This document shows, in pieces, positions 22,966 to 35,524 of a stretch of 64,000 bases of DNA (the stretch's first letter is position 1; every line of letters begins with the position of its first letter). The stretch is taken from positions 1-64,000 of the forward strand of contig JADNRY010000140.1 in the NCBI GenBank assembly GCA_015501585.1. Direction: 5' to 3'. Source of the stretch: Rhodocollybia butyracea. Lineage: Eukaryota > Basidiomycota > Agaricomycetes > Agaricales > Omphalotaceae. Under the pieces are notes generated by a model. The model was not told the DNA's origin and ran no database searches. It saw only the letters and a list, made by a program, of their open reading frames with translations. The position numbers and the translations under genes were made by a program.

Positions 22966-24190
22966 TCAATACTGTCTCAAGCGATCCTCGACCTGCGTCT
23001 TCTTCGCGTTAAGCGCATGTATCTTGTCCTCCTTGGTTGCATCGTAAGATACGGTAGTCTGATTGAAACTACAGTAACCAGATTAGTATACAACAGTCGT
23101 AGTACTCGAATAAATGCTCACGGATTATCAGGCGATTTTTGAAATTGTTTGTACAGCAAGTCCTGTTGGCAACTTGTCAGTGATCGACGTGGACCAATAA
23201 ATAGTAGATCCTTACCTTGTATTGCTGTAGCCTGAGACCCGGATGCTAGAAAACCACAAATTATTCATCAAAAAAATTGATACCGTAACAAGGAAAAACG
23301 AATGTCAGCGCCAAAACTGGTGCTCAGAAAGGGTATGAAAGCTGTAAGGTGCGAGACTCGTACCTCCTGTTTCATCCCGGGTAGCTCGCGTTCTTGATAC
23401 GCTTCAAAGGCAGCCTAAATCGGTTCGAGTGAGAAAATGCACTGAGGCGATCTCCGAAAGCGGGGCTGGCGCTCACCTTGAATCGACGCTAGAAAGAAAA
23501 TCAACAGGTTAGAACGCTGGTCAGTGATCATCCACAAAAATATATTACCTCTGGATGCCTTTCTATACCGGCAGCCTGGGTACCGACGCTAGCCTTGTCC
23601 ATCTTGGCAGTCACGACTTCCAACAAATCGATAGCGTTATCGATACCTGTGGCAGAAAAGCTCTCTACTTCCGTTGGCTCTCCGTCTTTGTCTTTAACGC
23701 TGTCATCGATCTTGGGGGCATCGAGTTCACCGCCTGCTGCGATTGCGCCAGGTCCAGCGGGTTTCGGTTGGGGTTTGGCGGCCTTCTTGCCACCAGTTTT
23801 CGAAGCTACTTTGACCTTTGGAGTAGTAGAAGCTTCCTCTTCCGCTAAAAGCCTGGCGTTCTCGGCCTTTCGTGCCAATTCGGCCTTGCGCTTTTCTTCT
23901 TTGGCTTCTTTATCCTTGGAAGCTTTAGCACTGCCATCATCCCATGCGGCAGCTTCCTTTTTCTCCTAAGAAAGGCATAAGACAATAAAAATAAGCGTTG
24001 GGTACTAAGATGGGCAATGATTGTATTACCTTTTCAGCGGCTGCAGCCTCTTGCTTCTTAGCTTCATTTTCAGCCTTTTTCGAGCGTCCACTTTCCTATG
24101 GTGTTGGTCATTTCAAAAAACTTCGTATACTTAGCTCGTCGCTCTTGAACTATTTCTTACCTTCTTTGCGTTGCCTCCTTTGGGTGCCAT
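22966..24190 (-). CDS. CCDC124/Lso2-like ribosome-associated coiled-coil protein
   Basis: A 249-residue homolog of human CCDC124 and yeast Lso2, proteins that bind idle 80S ribosomes and help recovery from translational dormancy. Eight exons, in coding order: 24161-24190, 24030-24095, 23549-23965, 23477-23488, 23364-23414, 23216-23245, 23122-23162 and 22966-23068. The N-terminus is APKGGNAKKESGRSKKAEN, followed by a long Lys/Glu/Ala coiled coil (AELARKAENARLLAEEE) and an Ala/Pro linker. The conserved C-terminal domain is assembled from small exons: ERHPE, RRFK (the whole 12-nt exon), AAFEAYQERELPGMK, HPGLRLQQYK, LLYKQFQKSPDNPFNQ. Every junction keeps frame. No defect is seen, and the order of motifs matches the family end to end. 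Confidence 0.93.
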
Positions 24191-24601
24191 GATTGTTAGG
24201 GATTTTTGTGTGGATATCAACAACTGAATGGACAATAAGGTTACATTGTTTGTGAATGGAGTTAGAAAGTCTACCTAGGAAGACGAGATGAACGACGATG
24301 AAGACCAGATGAAGACCAAGTTCAAGAGTCAGGATTTGGTCAGGATGACCAACAGTCGATACATATCTAATCTTATCGGGGTCATATGGCTTTAATCAAT
24401 CGGATTTATCGCCGCCACACTTTCTTTCGCCCACTTCCATCCACTTCCATCTCAATCCTCGTGTTTGTGTCGTGGTTAAGTAGGAGTCATAGTGACCCAC
24501 TCTGTATCTTTATAACCCTTTTTAACCTCGCTTTAACCAGGTAACAACCGTATATAAATTGCTTGTTTCCCGTTCTTTTACTCACTGTAATTAAGGAAAC
24601 C
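24191..24601. promoter_or_regulatory. Divergent promoter region with a TATA box for the DUF6699 gene
   Basis: A 411-bp spacer between the start codons of the CCDC124-like gene (minus) and the second DUF6699 gene (plus). TATATAAA at 24551-24558 lies 44-51 bases before the ATG at 24602. No TATA box is clear for the minus-strand gene. Confidence 0.6.
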
Positions 24602-25442
24602 ATGGATTCAATCAATAAGTGGGCGGCAGGGTCTGCTTGTAAGTACAGAGCTGTTAATTCTTGCGATTACTAACTACCAATTGCCGTAGACGGACCTATA
24701 CTTTCGCAAACAGACCTTTATCTCTTGCAATCGGACCTCCAACTGAACCCAATTCTGGCAGGGAAGAATGGCGACTTTCATCTCCTCTTCAACATCGCTA
24801 CCGGTGTGTTTCACTCTCTCGGCCTACTAGCAATCAATCACCAACAATACCCTCTCATTACTCAGGCCAAACCGGCGGGTTCAACCCAGACGCTAGAGAT
24901 CGAGACTTGGCTTTTACAGCCAAAGATGAACCCGCAACTTTACCACGAGTTAGCCAGCTCATCGTGATCACTGAAATATCACCATGGTGTACTATCGTAA
25001 AGAACGATCGTGGCGTTACTCTAGGGGACGTGTGCACGCAAATATGGAAAGAGTGCGTAGACTTGTATTATCATTGCTTTGGAGAGACAAACGTTGACCA
25101 AACTTTCTACTACTAGCTACGCCGAACACTATGTCACCGATGCGGAATTTGCTTCGCTGCCTCCTCGATTGCAGGACCAAGTGAAACGTACAGCTACGAT
25201 GAGAGGTACGGGAGGTAATTGGCAAGCATATTACACACCGGCGGCCCCCCCATCGAGATTCAAACGGTTCGGTGAGATATATACGCTGCAATCCTACCAT
25301 CTAATGGAGCTCATGTAATCTTTGGTCAGACTGGCTCCGCGAGCGTACATTCTTCGACTCGCTCCAGCGAAAAGATTCTTACACAACTCAGCGACTGGGT
25401 TACAAAGCTCCGAATATTTTTGTAATGGATCTGACTGCTTGA
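24602..25442 (+). CDS. DUF6699 protein, short form
   Basis: A 201-residue protein consisting almost only of the DUF6699 domain; function unknown. Five exons: 24602-24638, 24690-24803, 24866-25052, 25117-25271 and 25330-25442. Visible elements are YGPILSQTDLYLLQSDLQ, FHLLFNIATG, the core strand PRVSQLIVITEISPWCTIV, GVTLGDVCTQIWKD, the helix TDAEFASLPPRLQDQVK, then RFDWLRERTFFDSL and LGYKAPNIFVMDLTA at the end. Exon 3 must use the GTGCGT donor at 25053 to keep frame. All other donors are standard. Compared with the gene at 19167 it lacks the low-complexity N-terminus and the charged tail. Confidence 0.88.
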
Positions 25443-25649
25443 AAGGCTATTCGCTGCTTATCACCATTTGTATTTACTATTTACCAAGCGTTGCATTTAT
25501 ATCCTCTTGTACTTTTTTTTGACGATCTCGATTTCAACTTTTTGCTTTAGCCTTAATGACTAGAGACCGTTTGAAATCATCGTACATCATTAACCTCAGA
25601 GAACATCATAAACTACACTATATACCCGAAACTACATGGGCATCAAGGA

Positions 25650-27923
25650 TCATACAGGTGATGTACATCCGAAAGAGGTGGCTGCACCGTGCAAGAATGT
25701 TTGTTGGATAGCCTGGAAGAAGGAAGGTCATAAGCAGGAAGAACGACGAAGAAAAGAAGAAAAACGTACTTTTCCGGATCCAAACATACCTGAAAGAAAG
25801 AGAACACAAATTAATAAAGGAAATAGATACAAGATAAAGCGAACGAAAACCCACCCAAGCATGCCATAGCTAAACTCGCCAAAAACAAGAACAAGTTGAA
25901 AACATTCAAGTACCACTTTCCAGAGAAAAAGGCTCTTCGCCACCTGGACCACTGCCTCCAAGTGTCTCCCGGGTCCTTCGATGGAGTGTTCATGTCGATG
26001 ACCTCGCCGAGGGGAAGGGCATCCTCCTCAAGCAGGCCGGCGGCAGCGATTTTCATTTTGTATCCCAGCATCATCAGAGGGGGGAAAGAGTATGTGAACT
26101 GCATGATACAGATGGCCGCGACGATACCGGATACGGTGGCGACCTGGGGGATGGCAGAGCCAACAACGAAGGCTAGGGAAAGGGGCAAGCGCCAGGTCAG
26201 TATTACAAAATAACTCGGAAAAATGCGCGAAGACCTACCAAGAGACCAGTAAACCAGGACCATGCCGATCCAGATAAATCGACCAGCACGGCTAACAAGA
26301 GCCGGACCCTTGAACCAGTCTTCGACGATGTTGTAGTATGCAACCTCTGAGTAAACGAGGCGTTAGGTTTCTCTCGTCAGCTAAACCGCTTATACAAACA
26401 CTCAACTGATTCCAATATTTCCATACAAGCCAGCTGCAATGATCCCAGTGATCAAAGCTAAAACGTTTCCCACATCCTGCCATGATTGCCTACTCACACC
26501 CTGGTAGGCCAGGGGGAGGGTGAACTGGCCTTGGAAGGAGTATACGAACAGGCCGTACATGAGGTAGGCTATGCAAATCAACAGTTGAGCGCAAACCTAG
26601 GTGTGATGTTCGGAATCAGCGAGTGATAGCAGCATGGGAATCATACCATTCCCTTCCAAAAATCCATCGGCCTCCTCATCTCCGCTAAGAACTCTGGGAA
26701 GATCATGGCACCTCCATACGCAAAGACCATTTGCATGATACCGTTGACCTGGGCATCTATCAATGAGTTTGATTTGTCAAAAAAAGGAAACCAGATTCCC
26801 ACCTTATCGAAGAGAGGCAACGAAACGAATTTGGCGGTCATAACTGGTCCTTCCGGGATATTAAACGACGATAATGCAGATGCAAAGTTCGGGGGCGAGT
26901 GCGCGACGAAGCCCATAGACGTGAATATAATCAACAAGTTCAACCACACAGCTCTGTCAACCAAGAATGTCAACAAGTCAAAATCGAGTTGAGAGGCTGA
27001 CATGATCAACTCGTAGTAACGCACCCATTAGCGAAGAATCCGAAGTTTTGCAATGACCTGACTTGACCGAGCATCATACCGACAAGGGCCCAGATCAAGA
27101 CAGCTACTGAGAAACAAAATTTGTGGTTGGCTGCGAGTTGTTCAAGTGATTGTGCGTTGGACAGACAGATAACGCCAACCTAGAGAATAAGGAGGAAATG
27201 AGCCCCCACAACAAGATCAGGGTAGTTTAGGATACGAACGTTGATAATTAGCTGCAATGACTGTAGTACATTGCAAACATGTCTGAATTCCGCGCCAAAA
27301 ACACGTCCTCCAAGATCTCCGTATGACTTGATAGGAAACTCGTGCGAGTCCAAGCGACAGAATAATCTCCAAAGCTGAAGACCTGTGAAGCATGCAACGC
27401 CACCCACTGATAGCCAAGATAAGTCAAAGCATGACAAGCGGCGATATGGAATATACTCACTGACAACGTACAAAATAGTACCAGGGACGTAACCGACCTG
27501 GGAAAAGGCGTATGGGGCATTGAAAGGTCCGAGAATGTCCGTGGTGATGAGAAAGAAGACGGAGACCCATGTAGCGGTTCGAAGCGCTCGACGAGCTTGG
27601 TCGAGCTCCCGCTCGTATTCGGTCTTCCTGACATGCTGTACCTCTCTGTTCAGAGATATCAGATGAATTTCAGAGCTTCAGAATGGATTAATGATACGAA
27701 CATCTGAGCTTCATCAGGCTTGGATTCGTTTGCACGAGCCACAGAAGCGTAGATAAGATATTCGCGAAAAGTGGGTTTGGCGACTGAAAAAGAAGTCAGT
27801 TTTCTCAACAGGATTTGACGACAAAGTGGACAGACGTGAAATTGGCTCCTCTCTGAGTTCGGGAGTATAACTACCCTCTGCACTAACTTTTTCGTCGGCG
27901 GCGAGTATGGTTTTCTCAGCCAT
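25650..27923 (-). CDS. Amino-acid transporter, AAAP family (Aa_trans, Mtr-like)
   Basis: A 542-residue multi-spanning transporter of the amino acid/auxin permease family, similar in organisation to the Neurospora neutral amino-acid permease Mtr. Twelve exons, in coding order: 27836-27923, 27702-27783, 27461-27645, 27240-27406, 27025-27179, 26803-26953, 26647-26748, 26407-26596, 26239-26346, 25855-26172, 25770-25789 (20 nt) and 25650-25712. Hydrophilic N-terminus with REYLIYASVARANE, then about ten or eleven hydrophobic helices: ATWVSVFFLITTDILGPFNA, ACFTGLQLWRLF, KSYGDLGGRVFG, NGIMQMVFAYGGAMIFPEF, MRRPMDFWKGM, SIPQVATVSGIVAAI-like. The tail ends ATSFGCTSPV, a common fungal ending in this family. 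All phases agree and no lesion is seen. The substrate is probably neutral amino acids, by inference. Confidence 0.9.
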
Positions 27924-29619
27924 CAGTAAAGAAGCGGACGATGAAAGTGGGAAAGAAAGGAACTTTCACAGTGACAGAAAGCTAAAAAATTTACTGGGTC
28001 AAGCTTTAATACATTTTCGATGTATGCTTCGCTGATCGTGTGGAGAATTTGTTTAACAGGAACCCGTTTCTCAACAGGCCACATGCCATGGGAGTTAGGA
28101 TATGCTATCGACCGATTTAGTTTTAAACCTTGTGATGTTAACAGCGTGGCTGAGATGGTTTAGCCGCTATGGTCTCCGAATCCCCCTGTCGGTGTTGGAT
28201 CAAGGCTGCGTAGTCTCTCAGGATGAGAAAGATCGGGATGCCGGGATGATTCGGGTAAGGATAAGGAGGGTTTTCAAAAATTTCCCGCTCAATCAAAGCA
28301 GGCAAAGATATCAGTTCCTAGGTAACAGATTTGCTGGGTAAAGATAAGATGAGAACAACGAGAACGAGAGCTTCTACGTTGCTTGCAGGGGTCGAACTCA
28401 AATTAAATCTGTACAGATAAACTCCAAGTATGGAGCTATTGATCCCGGAGCGCCGAGGTCAGATTAGATCTTCACGGAGTTCTTGATCCCGAGCTCCGAA
28501 CAAAGCCTCCGTCAGTCATTGGAAATTTTGGAGACGGTATCGACTTGTTCCGCTGCTGAGTTGAGACGTTCCAGCGCTTAGATAACCAAAATTAGGTTGC
28601 AGTCGCGCTGTCGTAGGTCCTTCAAAAGGATTCATTGATACGAGGACTCCGGTAGCTACACCAGGACATCGCATAACAATAGTAGGCGGGTCGCCAGGAT
28701 ATGTTTCAAGTCTTACCACATGCTCCTAACTGTCGACCTTTGGCTTTTGTGACATTTGATTATATGGATCATGCGCATACGTGGAAGGAGTTACACTCCT
28801 CGCTTGAACGTCCGGAGTATAAAAATTCAACGGTCAATAGAGTAGAATCGCGTACCAATTATAAAAGCCGACAGACTACCAATGTTTTCCTCATGGTTCC
28901 TATTCTCTAACTTCTCTTGGCAAGGTCTCCAACTTGAAGGGATTTCAATTTTATTAGCGGTCGTACTTGAACGGGAACTGTATAGTTAGTGTGATCATGT
29001 CTGATCCAAGTGCAGCGAGCGCGGAGAAGATACTACACTCTTTCAGGGCACCATACCATCTAATTCTAGATGCGTGGAAGACCTGGAGAGACCCAAGTAA
29101 ATGAAAGGAACGCGCTGAATACACCTCCTTCGAGTTCATCTAAGTAGGGCAGTGTTTTCTTCCGAGAAGACCATCATCGTGCATATGGTGTCGAGTGCTT
29201 CGTTTTCCTTCCCAGGCTGAGAGTGGATGGCTCTGACATACCGGACGGCGCGTTGACCTTCAGTTACCTACATTTGGTGAAATGTTGAATGTTGAGAAAT
29301 AATCAATTTTTAGGCGTACCAAGATGTGCAATCTTCTAGTAAACAGATTAACAAAGGGTGACAGAAGATTCCACTTGGACGATGAGGCGGAGCTTATCCA
29401 CTGAATACTCCACCAGAAAGAATATGTATACCGATTCCTAAAATACAACAGACAGATACATGCATAGCTTGGATGGTATAGATTTGGTATCGAGTTCGCA
29501 CTACGGCCTAAAAATATTGACAAAAGCTGATGTGAAGTTTAGCACGAGTAGCACCGTGAACACGGAAGCACTTACAAACAACCTGTATTCTATATGTAAA
29601 GCCCACTCCGAGTGGTCAC
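27924..29619. other. Intergenic stretch with possible gene fragments
   Basis: No gene that I can support end to end. A minus-strand frame at 28516-28719 (MVRLETYPGDPPTIVMRC start) and minus frames at 28954-29523 have protein-like composition and nearby splice-like signals, so a short multi-exon gene may be hidden here, but I could not assemble one or name a family. Confidence 0.4.
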
Positions 29620-30604
29620 CTAATTATAAGGTGTTGGAACAGTTCTCGCTCGATGTTCACCCAAGTCTAGATTGGACATTTCAGACTCCATTTCAACACA
29701 TTCTTCGTCGTAATGCTCCATTTGTTCCATACCCCGCGTCCGCACCCGAGGATCACCTTCTGGGGTAGTAGCCGATGAATGCGGATGACGTTGCATAGAA
29801 TTACGAGTTGATTTACGAGCTGGGGTAGGGGGACCGTGGGGAATAGGCACAGACGTAGTACGGGAGTATTGATTGAAAGGATTGTGTGGGTTGTATTTTA
29901 CCCCTGGGCGCTCATAGTATGAGTCGGGCTCAGCATATAAAGGTTCGCGTTCGTCGGGCGCAAATGCAAAGTCGGCCGACATGTTTCCATTGTTGATACT
30001 GTACGACTGCTCGAAAAAACGCTGGTCGCCGTATGTTGACTGACGAGGTTCGAGCATTGGAGGTGAGTGCTGGCTCCAGCGACCAGGTCGGGAACCAGCA
30101 TCCGGAGCGGTGTGTTGACTTTGAGGAGTTGAACCAAACCCATAATTTCCGCCACCGCGTCCAGATCCGACTGATACGTAGATTAATTTGATTGAATGGG
30201 GAAAGACAAGAAGAATGAAAACGCACTGTGAGTCGACGATGCTTCGTACCTAGCGTCGAATTGTGTACTTTGGAAACGCCGGTTATCATCTAAGTCAGTC
30301 AGGTTAATTGGTTACAGTAAAGGAGATGGACTATCCTCGACATACTATAGGCACCATTATAATTGTTCGTACGATATTCCGAGCCTCTCGTGTCGCGAGT
30401 ATACCTATTATTAAAGCCACTTCTGACAGAGTGGTCATTTCGGATAGTCTGGTGCATATCTCCAGCGACAGTGACAAATTCGGCGCCGGAAATGTCGAAA
30501 CTGTGTGCACCGGCAAAGAATGCGCCCGAGATATGGACAGCTTGCTGGGACGCCGCAGGTTCCTCGTAGGGTGCCTTTTCAGAGTAATTTTGGGAATTGG
30601 ACAT
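29620..30604 (-). CDS. Basidiomycete protein of unknown function with HISGAFFAG start and disordered tail
   Basis: A 290-residue protein. Three exons, 30346-30604, 30227-30289 and 29620-30170, all joined in phase 1. The second intron uses the GTGCGT donor at 30226, which is the only choice that keeps the frame open. The N-terminus has VHISGAFFAGAHSFDISG and EFVTVAGDMHQTIRN, a paired beta-strand-like signature that opens many agaricomycete proteins, often in front of other domains. The rest is rich in Gly, Ser, Gln, Tyr and Pro (GSGRGGGNYGFGSTPQSQ) and then charged, and looks disordered. No catalytic motif is visible. Function unknown. Confidence 0.75.
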
Positions 30605-31177
30605 GGTTTGAGAAGGAGAGCGCAGTATGGGGAAGCGCCGCTTTGGTCTTGAACTGAGCTTTATAAACGATCTACAGCTTTGAACATCGGGAATCAAAGG
30701 CTGAGCTGCCTCGTGCCAATGTGAAGCGCTCTGAACATAGAACGAAAGACCAATCAAAGGTACAAGAAAACAAGACATAATGATATCGATAAGATGAAAA
30801 TTCAGTAAAGCAATGAAGCTGTTAGAGGCGATACGGATTTCATAGCCAGAGTTAGACAGAGAACTTGATTCCGGCTTGGGGTTCAATGATTGGCGGGCTG
30901 TTCAGTGTTCTCGGCGGCGCTTATTTAATACCGAATAAGGTCACGTGTTTTCCTGACCAAACGTGCGTCTCTAAAGTCTTTCCGAATTTTGTCCGTACCT
31001 TTTACCGCGACTTTTATTAGTCTAGATTCAACAAACTGGCTGCTTGATATTCAGTCTTTCCTTTGCCGGTCGCTTTGGCCTCTGCATCTCGAGAACTTCG
31101 CGCTTAATTGACGCTAAATTTCGAGAATCAGATACGCATTACTGGTTCAACGAATAACTCATTCCCAGCTAGAAATC
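30605..31177. promoter_or_regulatory. Divergent promoter region
   Basis: A 573-bp spacer between the start codons of the Ser/Tyr-rich protein (minus) and the kinase (plus). It contains GGTCACGTG, an E-box-like CACGTG site near 30950. No clear TATA box. The minus-strand frame extends upstream of 30604 but without a better start. Confidence 0.45.
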
Positions 31178-34100
31178 ATGCTGCTTCGCAAGCCAGTACA
31201 TGCAGGAAGCTCACCAACGCCATCGTCGACACGATTATTTTCAGAAATTGACGGGTCACTTTCCTCATTTACGGCTTCTTCAATTTCGCCGCCTCCAGTT
31301 CCAACAAACCCCCAGAGCAAAACCCATGCCTTTTTCTCCTCGCCATTCTCCACTGCGCCACCCAGTCCCTTATTACCTCCACCAAAACCTGTAATTTCAT
31401 CAGACGGATCTTCATTTATCGCAAGAGAGAGGTTATTCATTATTTTCTACTTTTTGTGGATTGTCTAACAAACTACGTGGTTCAATAGACCTACCCTCCT
31501 CCTCCACGATCTCTTACGGCCGATTTCTTTTCTTCATCTTCATCATTTACCCCTCCCAGACCACAATCTCAGTCAGCCAGAAGAAATATCCTGGGATTAG
31601 AACTCAAAGGGGACGTAAAACAGTTGGACCCCTTCACTTTAGCCGGTGCATTCGCATCTACACCCACACCCACCGAAATTCGAGATGAATTTATACAAGA
31701 TGATCCTCCGTCCAAGCCAAGGCCTTCATATTCAGAGTCTCCCAATCAGCCAACACCAAAGCCACCCGCAGTCGTGTTCAATCAGGATCGATTAAGCGGT
31801 GTCGAAATTCTAGGTTCAGCACCCAGTATCACTGATTTGGGTACTGAGCCAGACGCAGAGGTTCTCTCATCATCACCTTCGTTTTCGCATCTCTCTTCCT
31901 TTGGGCTGAGTGTTGCCCAAGAAATCTCCACGTATCCATCCAGACCCACGTCGTCACATTCGTTTCACTCTGGATTACAGTCACAAGAAATGACGCACTT
32001 GCCCAGCGAACCGGATACGCTGTATCCTGCTGGGGATGAGGAAGAGCTGGCATCGGGAATGATAATCCGATCTTTCTTGCCTTCGTCTCACCGCAACACT
32101 TCCTCCCAGCCTCCCATATCTGTCGCGTCATCAGCCACACCTCCATCTTCCACTACATCTGCTACGGCAGCTTCCGTTCCCGTTACGTTGCGTCTGAGCC
32201 GTGCGCTTGGCCAGGGAACATTCTCGTCAGTTTGGCTAGCCGAGGATTTGTCACCGACGTCACTTCTTTTGAGGTCTCGGAAGAGTCTGAAAGACCTAAA
32301 AAGGAAAAACACGTTGGATAAGGGTTTAGAGCATGAACCATCAGAGCGTAAAAACGGGAAACTCAAGTCCTCACTGAGCACTACATCGAGTCTCATGAGA
32401 CGTTTGCGAGGTGGTGTAAGTGGCACCCGTCCCGGAGGCGCTTCTGCCTCGTCTTCAAAAGGACATTCCTCGGATAAACCATATACTTCTGTTACCATGG
32501 GTAGACATGGCACACTTATGCCTTCGCCGTCCTTTTCCAGTAACGATCTTGCGCCGGGCATTCCATCATCGCTTATTCCGGGACACCCCAGCTCTTCGGC
32601 TTCTTCGACAGTATCTTCTCGTTCTTTAGGATTAGGCCTGCCCGTGTATAACGTTCCATTAGACCAGCAACATATATACCCTGGACGCAGTGTCTATCTT
32701 GAATTCAATGATGATTCTTCTGGGAGTTTATCGCCTCCGATGTCGCCGAATTTCTACAGCGACAGGCTGTCGATATCCGGTCTGGATGGCCACAATTCCA
32801 GTACTAGTGGTTCTATCTCTCGAGCATCGAGTGTTTCTTGGAAATCGTCTGCGTCGTCGGATGAAAGCCATGATGGAATAGGAGCAGAGGGTGCCGCGTC
32901 GGCATCACGCAGGAGCTCGACGAAATCTTCTACACGAAAGTCCAATCTTCGTTCGAGACTTGTCGCAGTGAAGCTTACATCAAGAGGAGTTATCGAGGAA
33001 CGAGACAGAGCGCCTGGTCAGGTATTGAGTCGGCGGGAGAAGCTGGAAGAAGAGGAGAGAGCGAAGGAGAGAGATCGCACGAGGGTCAGTTTTGTTAGGG
33101 AGGTTGAAGTGCTAAAGGTAAGACCTTCATTTATATCGTTCTTCGGGCGCCCGCCTATGACAGCGTCAAATATGTTCAACAGCTGTTCCGCTCGATCACA
33201 ATACCAATTGATACTAACGCGCAATTATTTCGTTTTATGTAGCACATCTCTCATCCGAACATAACGCCCCTGCTCTCGCATCTCACCACGCGGACGCATC
33301 ACGTCCTAGTTCTTCCGTATCTACCTGGTGGTGATCTATTGGGCTTGGTCAACGATGATGCAGCCTGGAACAACCTTGGTGAACAACCTGTTCGATTATT
33401 TTTTTCCTCCACGTACTCATTGTAACATAGGTGAAAATACTCTGCGAAGGATATTTTCAGAGCTCTGCAAAGCCGTTAGTTGGATGCATGGCGTCGGGCT
33501 CGTTCATAGAGATATAAAATTAGAAAGTGTGTCCTTTCGCCTTGACCAGTGTGTTTTATAACTAACGCATTTTGTGAACCAGACATCCTTCTAACTGTGT
33601 CTCTGAGTCCTGAATTATTGGACGGGCCTAGTTCAGCATCAACCATCACCGGTGCCGGTTTGACGGAAAGCACGACTTCCTCACCTACAAGTTACACATT
33701 CTCTGACTCCAAATCCGTGCCGTCATCGCCAACCTCTTACTCCTATGATTCATCAATGCCTCCACCTCCGCCGAACCCGTATACATTCCCTACCCTTTCA
33801 CAACCATTGATCAAGCTGACCGATTTCGGCCTGTCGAGGTTTATTGATTCCGCCAACCCATTGCTCACAACACGCTGTGGGAGTGAAGCCTATGCTGCCC
33901 CGGAGCTAGTCGTCAGTGGTGGTAGAGCCGGAGTAGCAAGCAGCCGAAAGTCACCTTGGTTCGCAGAGGACCAAGCTGCGGGATACGCAAGTGAAGCCGA
34001 CTCTGAGCGAGAGAGTGGAGGCGGGTATGATGCACGAGAAACAGATGCTTGGGCTTGCGGTGTTGTTTTATATGCCCTTGTTGCGAGACAATTACCATTT

Positions 34101-34775
34101 GGAGAGGGTCCTGGTGAAGCTCTTGGCAGTGGCCCGGGAAAGATTTCCGGTGAGGGAGGGAGTATGAAGGGGTTCACCCCCATGGAAAGGAGGCAGTGGT
34201 TGATGAACATTGCGCGAAGCGAGTGGCGTTGGCCTGAGTCGGAAGAGGTTAGCTTTGAAGAAGGCTCTGAACTTCGAGGACCGGGACTCGTGCATTGTTC
34301 TGGTGCGAGACGCGTTGTAAAAAACCTGCTCGTGAGGGATCCAAGTCGACGGGCAAGAGTCAAGGATTTGTGGAACGACGATTGGCTTACAGGGTCTGGC
34401 ATCGGAGGAGGAGCTACACCGAACTCTTACGAGAGTAGACGGGATAATGTTGAATCTCTTCCCGACGTTTACTCGTCATATACACCCAGAACCCCAGCAG
34501 AACATCTCGTGTTAGTTTCATCTCGTGCTCCGTCGGGTCTTCCAACTCCTCCTTCGTTATTGTTTCCTTCAAACAGTTTAACGATTCCTGATGTTATTGC
34601 CTCACATGAAGATGTCGGGGAGGAATTCGACAACGACCGTAGGGAGAACGGAGACACCGATATGGGCGAGAGTGAGCCGGAGGAAGACGAACTTGATGAA
34701 GAGGAAGACGGGGATGGTTGGCTGGTTGACAAGGAAGGAATTAACAACATTGCAAGATCAGAGGTGCCGAGGTGA
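31178..34775 (+). CDS. Large Ser/Thr protein kinase with insertions in both lobes
   Basis: A 1088-residue protein kinase. Five exons: 31178-31390, 31489-33117, 33243-33378, 33431-33526 and 33583-34775. The 98-bp first intron starts at a GTAATT donor, which alone keeps the Pro/Ser-rich N-terminus in frame. Catalytic features: glycine loop LGQGTFSSVW (about residue 311), catalytic-lysine strand LVAVKLT (about 562), HISHPNITPL, catalytic loop HRDIKLEN (about 686), DFGLSR (about 771), then AAPEL, DAWACGVVLYALVARQLPF and a final helix with RDPSRRARVKDLW. All key residues are present, so it should be active. The roughly 245 Ser-rich residues between glycine loop and lysine, and about 60 extra residues before DFG, are unusual. 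The C-terminus is acidic. Family placement beyond Ser/Thr kinase (CAMK/AGC-like) is uncertain. Confidence 0.9.
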
Positions 34776-35524
34776 ACTGTTGGCTTTTTATCGTCTGAGG
34801 TGGGATTTTTTTTTAGGTTCATGGAATAGGAAACTGACCTTTATATAGACTGGCAGACTGCTGCGCTATATTTTACGTCCTCAAGATCGGTTCCCTCGAG
34901 GCTCGCTTTAGCGGATATCTATTCTTAACTCTATTTCTCAGTTTTTGTGTTGTGTCACCTTTTCTATAATTGTTCATTCACTAACGCTTGTGCATATACG
35001 TATCCTATATTCTGCTCGTACATATTTGTATGTACTAAATCACCTTCAATGTGTATTCTGTCTGTATCCTCACTCTCACCCTCACCTTCAATTTTGACTG
35101 GTCTTTCTAGCATATGTAGGTAGAACGGATCTGAAAATTTAAAAAAGCATTTCATATGTATAAACAAACTGGGAGTGTACATAGCTTAAATTCGCGAGCT
35201 TTCCCTTCAACGCGTTAGTCACAGTGCCGGTAAGGAATGCCGTGGGATAATCTTTTCCCTCCTTTCTCTGAACGGTCATGTTGACGCCGTTCTGTACAAT
35301 TGCAATGAAAGCAATTTCCTTTTCCACATACTGAGTGTTATTTAACATTGTTAGGAGTCACGCATCACGAGGCTAGTGTGGCGTTCGACGTTGCTCTTCT
35401 CAAACTGGCCAATAACAATTGCAAGCCTTATCACAAAGGACATCATGAGCTGATCAAGTCTTTCTCTCTCAGATACCACAATCCGTGTCGAAGCTACCCA
35501 AACTCTGCTCTTGCTAACTAAAGT
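34776..35524. other. Spacer between kinase and coiled-coil gene
   Basis: Kinase 3' region and promoter of the next gene, 749 bp. Only short open frames without motifs. Confidence 0.45.
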
